This document shows positions 4,963 through 7,315 of a DNA stretch of 7,315 nt, piece by piece. A model generated the notes under the pieces. The model worked only from the letters and a program-made list of their open reading frames with translations, did not search any database and had not been told where the DNA came from. Each line of letters opens with the position of its first letter. Positions within the stretch are counted from its first letter, which is position 1. The translations under genes were made by a program, and so were the position numbers. Source of the stretch: Bacillota bacterium (GTDB taxonomy: Bacteria; Bacillota; UBA4882; UBA10575); assembly GCA_012512605.1 (NCBI GenBank), contig JAAZDX010000182.1, forward strand, positions 1 through 7,315, written 5' to 3'.

Positions 4963-7315
4963 TTGCGGTTGAAAACAGGAAAAATCCAGTTCCTTCTTGT
5001 CTTTTTTGTTCTTTTGATAGGTGTCATCTTCTTTTGGGGTGTTAAGGTTTTTCCTTCTACTGAGCTGGCAGGGCGGATTAAAAACCTGGTGGAGAACGAG
5101 ATGTCCCGTTTTCTCTCCGCTGAGGTGCAGATCAACGAGGTTGGTCTTTTCTTTTTCGCCCCGGAGCTTAGGGGGGTGGAGATCCGCAGCGCGGAAGGGA
5201 AACCGGTTTTAACGGCGGCGAAAATCCGCGTTAGCTTGGACTGGTTCAAACTGTTGACCACCGGGTCCGTAGAGAAAGGGATGCGGAACCTTGATCTAAT
5301 GACAACGACGGTCTGGTTATGGGAGACCCTCAATCTTTTCCGTTACGACCCTGACAGCGGTGAAGGTGGGGGCGGGATTTTACCGATCACGCTCGGTCTT
5401 TACAATTGTCGCTTGATCATGGAAGAAGCCGGGCGGAAATGGGATTGGGGCAATTTTGAGCAGTTGAACGGCCGTGTCGACCTGCGTAGTTTTCCCCAAA
5501 TCCGGGTTACCGGAGAAGGGAAAAGTATGCTTGACCCGAATGCGGCGGCCACAGTGGAACTGGCCTATACCTTCCAACGTAAACAAGGAAAGTTGGGGAT
5601 TAAGGCCAGCGCCGCTTCGGCGCCATTGTGGGGAGAGAAGGTCTTTCGCCTTCTCGGGTACGAGCAAGAGTTCAAGGTAGTGGCGGGGAAGATCAGTTCC
5701 GAGGTGGCGTTGTTAATCCAAGAAGGCAAAGTGAGGCTGGACTCCGCTCGGATGGCTTTTGCTGATTCCCGGTGGAAGCTCGCGGCTTTACCATATCCCC
5801 TGGAAGGCTTGGACGCTGATCTGATGGTTTCATCCACTGGAATTACAGTGCAAAACCTGAAGAGTGATTACCGGGGAGGTCGGATTCGTCTTAAAGGAAA
5901 CCTGGCGACCACTTCCCTTGATCTGGATGTGAAGCTTTATGCGACCGGTTTGAATCCGGCGGACTGGACTGGTGTCATCCCCCAATTGGCAGCCGTGGAC
6001 CTGGCGGGACTGGTCGATTTGAACCTACAAGTTGGTGGTAACCTCAGCGCCCCACGGCTCACGGGGGAAGTACGCATGGCGGACGGCCAGTTGACGGTTC
6101 CCGGGTACACCACTGCCCTGGACGAGCTGGGGTTGTTGGCACGGCTCTCCAGTGATGGTCTCCAGCTCTCTTATTTGCAGGGGCGCATCGGCGGGGCCCC
6201 CTTCTTCCTGCAGGGGCAGATCCGCGATTTTTCCGATCCGACTCTAGATTTAAAAGGCGAAATCAAACATTTCCCCCTTGAAACCCTTGGTTCAGACAAG
6301 CTTCTATTGACTGGCGGTAACCTTGATGGAACGTTCCACGTCCGTGGCCGTTTAACGGCACCAGAGATCAAAGGTGAGCTGGCTGCCCGGCAACTACAGG
6401 TGGCGGGCACTACCTTGCCAGTCCTAAAGCTAAGCGGCGTCTACTACTGGCCCAAGGACCAGCTTCAGATTGACCGGTTGACCGTGCAGGCCTTGGGTGG
6501 ACAAGCGGTTGTCCGCGGCGAGGTAGGCCAATTGAACAGCGATCCTGTTCTACGGTTGGCCGTGAAGGCAAAGGCGGTTGATCTGAACCGACTCCCGCCG
6601 TCGTTATGGGGGGAAGAATCAATTCCCGCGTTGACCGGGACAGCTGATCTTAACCTGATCTTGGACGGTCAACTTGCGGCGCTGGCGGGCGAGGCGGAGC
6701 TGGTGGTTACTGCTGGTAGCGTGGACCGTTACCATTATGATCAGCTCCAACTCTTGTTGCGTAGCGACGGGGACCGACTGGCGGTACGGGCAACCCTTCA
6801 GGAAAACGAGGGCACACTGATGGCGACCGGTTCTCTCCAGTCTGGGACCGGTGATTTTCAAGGGAACCTCTTGCTGCACGGGTTCAAACCGGATGACCGG
6901 TTGTTGCCCCACCCCTTTACCGTTTTCAGCGGCGACATTAATGGATTGTTGCAGGTGGAGGGGAACTGGCTGGAGCGCCAGCGGATCAAGGGCGAAGGCT
7001 GGCTTGAAATCTATGATTTAACCTATAACGGTCAGGATCTTGGTGTTTTGAAGCTCAAGGGGGAGGCGGAACACGGACGACTGACCTTGAACGATTCGTT
7101 TCTGTTAACCCCGGCTGGACAGATCAAACTGACCGGGCGGGCGGAGTGGAAAGATCAGCCCTCCTATGCCTTAGAAGCCAGTGGCGAAGACCTGTTACTG
7201 GAAGATCTTACTTCCCTTTTTCCTGATTTTACCCTTGTTGCGCTGGCGGGTTTGGGCGACTTTCGGCTTGAGATCAAGGGTATAGGACCTGATGCGGAGA
7301 TCGTAGTCAATGAGC
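4963..7315 (+). CDS. TamB/AsmA-like envelope protein, N-terminal 784 residues (3' end outside window)
   Basis: The frame is open from a TTG start (AAGGAGGG 8 bases upstream) to the window edge without a stop. Residues 1-7 are basic and 8-27 form one membrane helix, giving an N-in anchor with the rest outside the cytoplasm. Residues 35-130 resemble the AsmA-type start: a short amphipathic stretch, then FFAPELRGVEIRSAEGKPVL and a strand-rich region. The rest is a long run of beta strands with few cysteines. A motif of the form L-x-G ... L-x-x-x-G-x-L recurs with its glycine at residues 255, 359, 462, 569, 667 and 773. TamB and AsmA-family proteins form long hydrophobic grooves that carry phospholipids between membranes, and TamB also helps outer membrane protein assembly with TamA. 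The diagnostic TamB C-terminal domain (DUF490) would lie beyond the window, so TamB and other AsmA-like proteins cannot be told apart. It would imply an outer membrane. Confidence 0.8.
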   Translation, partial: MRLKTGKIQFLLVFFVLLIGVIFFWGVKVFPSTELAGRIKNLVENEMSRFLSAEVQINEVGLFFFAPELRGVEIRSAEGKPVLTAAKIRVSLDWFKLLTTGSVEKGMRNLDLMTTTVWLWETLNLFRYDPDSGEGGGGILPITLGLYNCRLIMEEAGRKWDWGNFEQLNGRVDLRSFPQIRVTGEGKSMLDPNAAATVELAYTFQRKQGKLGIKASAASAPLWGEKVFRLLGYEQEFKVVAGKISSEVALLIQEGKVRLDSARMAFADSRWKLAALPYPLEGLDADLMVSSTGITVQNLKSDYRGGRIRLKGNLATTSLDLDVKLYATGLNPADWTGVIPQLAAVDLAGLVDLNLQVGGNLSAPRLTGEVRMADGQLTVPGYTTALDELGLLARLSSDGLQLSYLQGRIGGAPFFLQGQIRDFSDPTLDLKGEIKHFPLETLGSDKLLLTGGNLDGTFHVRGRLTAPEIKGELAARQLQVAGTTLPVLKLSGVYYWPKDQLQIDRLTVQALGGQAVVRGEVGQLNSDPVLRLAVKAKAVDLNRLPPSLWGEESIPALTGTADLNLILDGQLAALAGEAELVVTAGSVDRYHYDQLQLLLRSDGDRLAVRATLQENEGTLMATGSLQSGTGDFQGNLLLHGFKPDDRLLPHPFTVFSGDINGLLQVEGNWLERQRIKGEGWLEIYDLTYNGQDLGVLKLKGEAEHGRLTLNDSFLLTPAGQIKLTGRAEWKDQPSYALEASGEDLLLEDLTSLFPDFTLVALAGLGDFRLEIKGIGPDAEIVVNE

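Noticed and set aside
4887..5333. 148-codon minus-strand frame opposite the start of the TamB-like gene
   Set aside because: It is the antisense shadow of a conserved coding region, rich in Arg, Ser and Lys, with no family likeness.

Overview
The window looks like ordinary chromosome from a bacterium of moderate GC content, about 50% by eye. It probably comes from a spore-forming, diderm (two-membrane) relative of the Firmicutes, such as Limnochordia/Hydrogenispora-like lineages, Negativicutes or Halanaerobiales. This placement is an inference from the gene mix: a SpoIVB-type S55 protein and a tiny YjcZ-like hydrophobic peptide point to spore-formers, while a TamB/AsmA-like envelope protein points to an outer membrane. 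Strong GGAGG-type ribosome binding sites, one with a TTG start, fit the same group. No mobile element, CRISPR array, tRNA or rRNA was seen.

Left part (1-1800). The C-terminal three quarters of glutaminyl-tRNA synthetase (glnS, +) enters from the left edge and ends at 1198. A doubtful 34-codon reading frame follows it. A very strong intrinsic terminator at 1304-1340 faces left and ends the transcript of a 28-residue hydrophobic peptide gene on the minus strand (1395-1481). Between that peptide and the next gene lies about 320 bases without a protein gene. It holds a consensus -10 box, nested inverted repeats and a perfect rightward terminator (1791-1815), which together suggest an undescribed small RNA of about 170 nt on the plus strand.

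Middle part (1800-4820). tcdA (minus strand; cyclic t6A-forming enzyme of tRNA) carries an extra four-cysteine cluster. It is divergent from a 617-codon secreted or membrane-anchored protein with a SpoIVB-type S55 peptidase domain. The two halves of this S55 domain are in the opposite order from SpoIVB, so it is a circularly permuted arrangement. The 347-base divergent spacer has an extended -10 promoter toward the S55 gene and a long leader.

Right part (4820-7315). After a 144-base gap with its own extended -10 promoter, overlapped by a perfect 12-bp palindrome, a TTG-started gene begins and stays open to the window edge. It encodes an N-terminally anchored, repetitive beta-rich protein of the AsmA/TamB class. 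A glycine-centred motif recurs about every 104 residues, six times. The S55 protein and the TamB-like protein are probably both extracytoplasmic and may both serve the cell envelope. The two tRNA-related genes (glnS, tcdA) are not adjacent or co-directional, so no single operon links the window.
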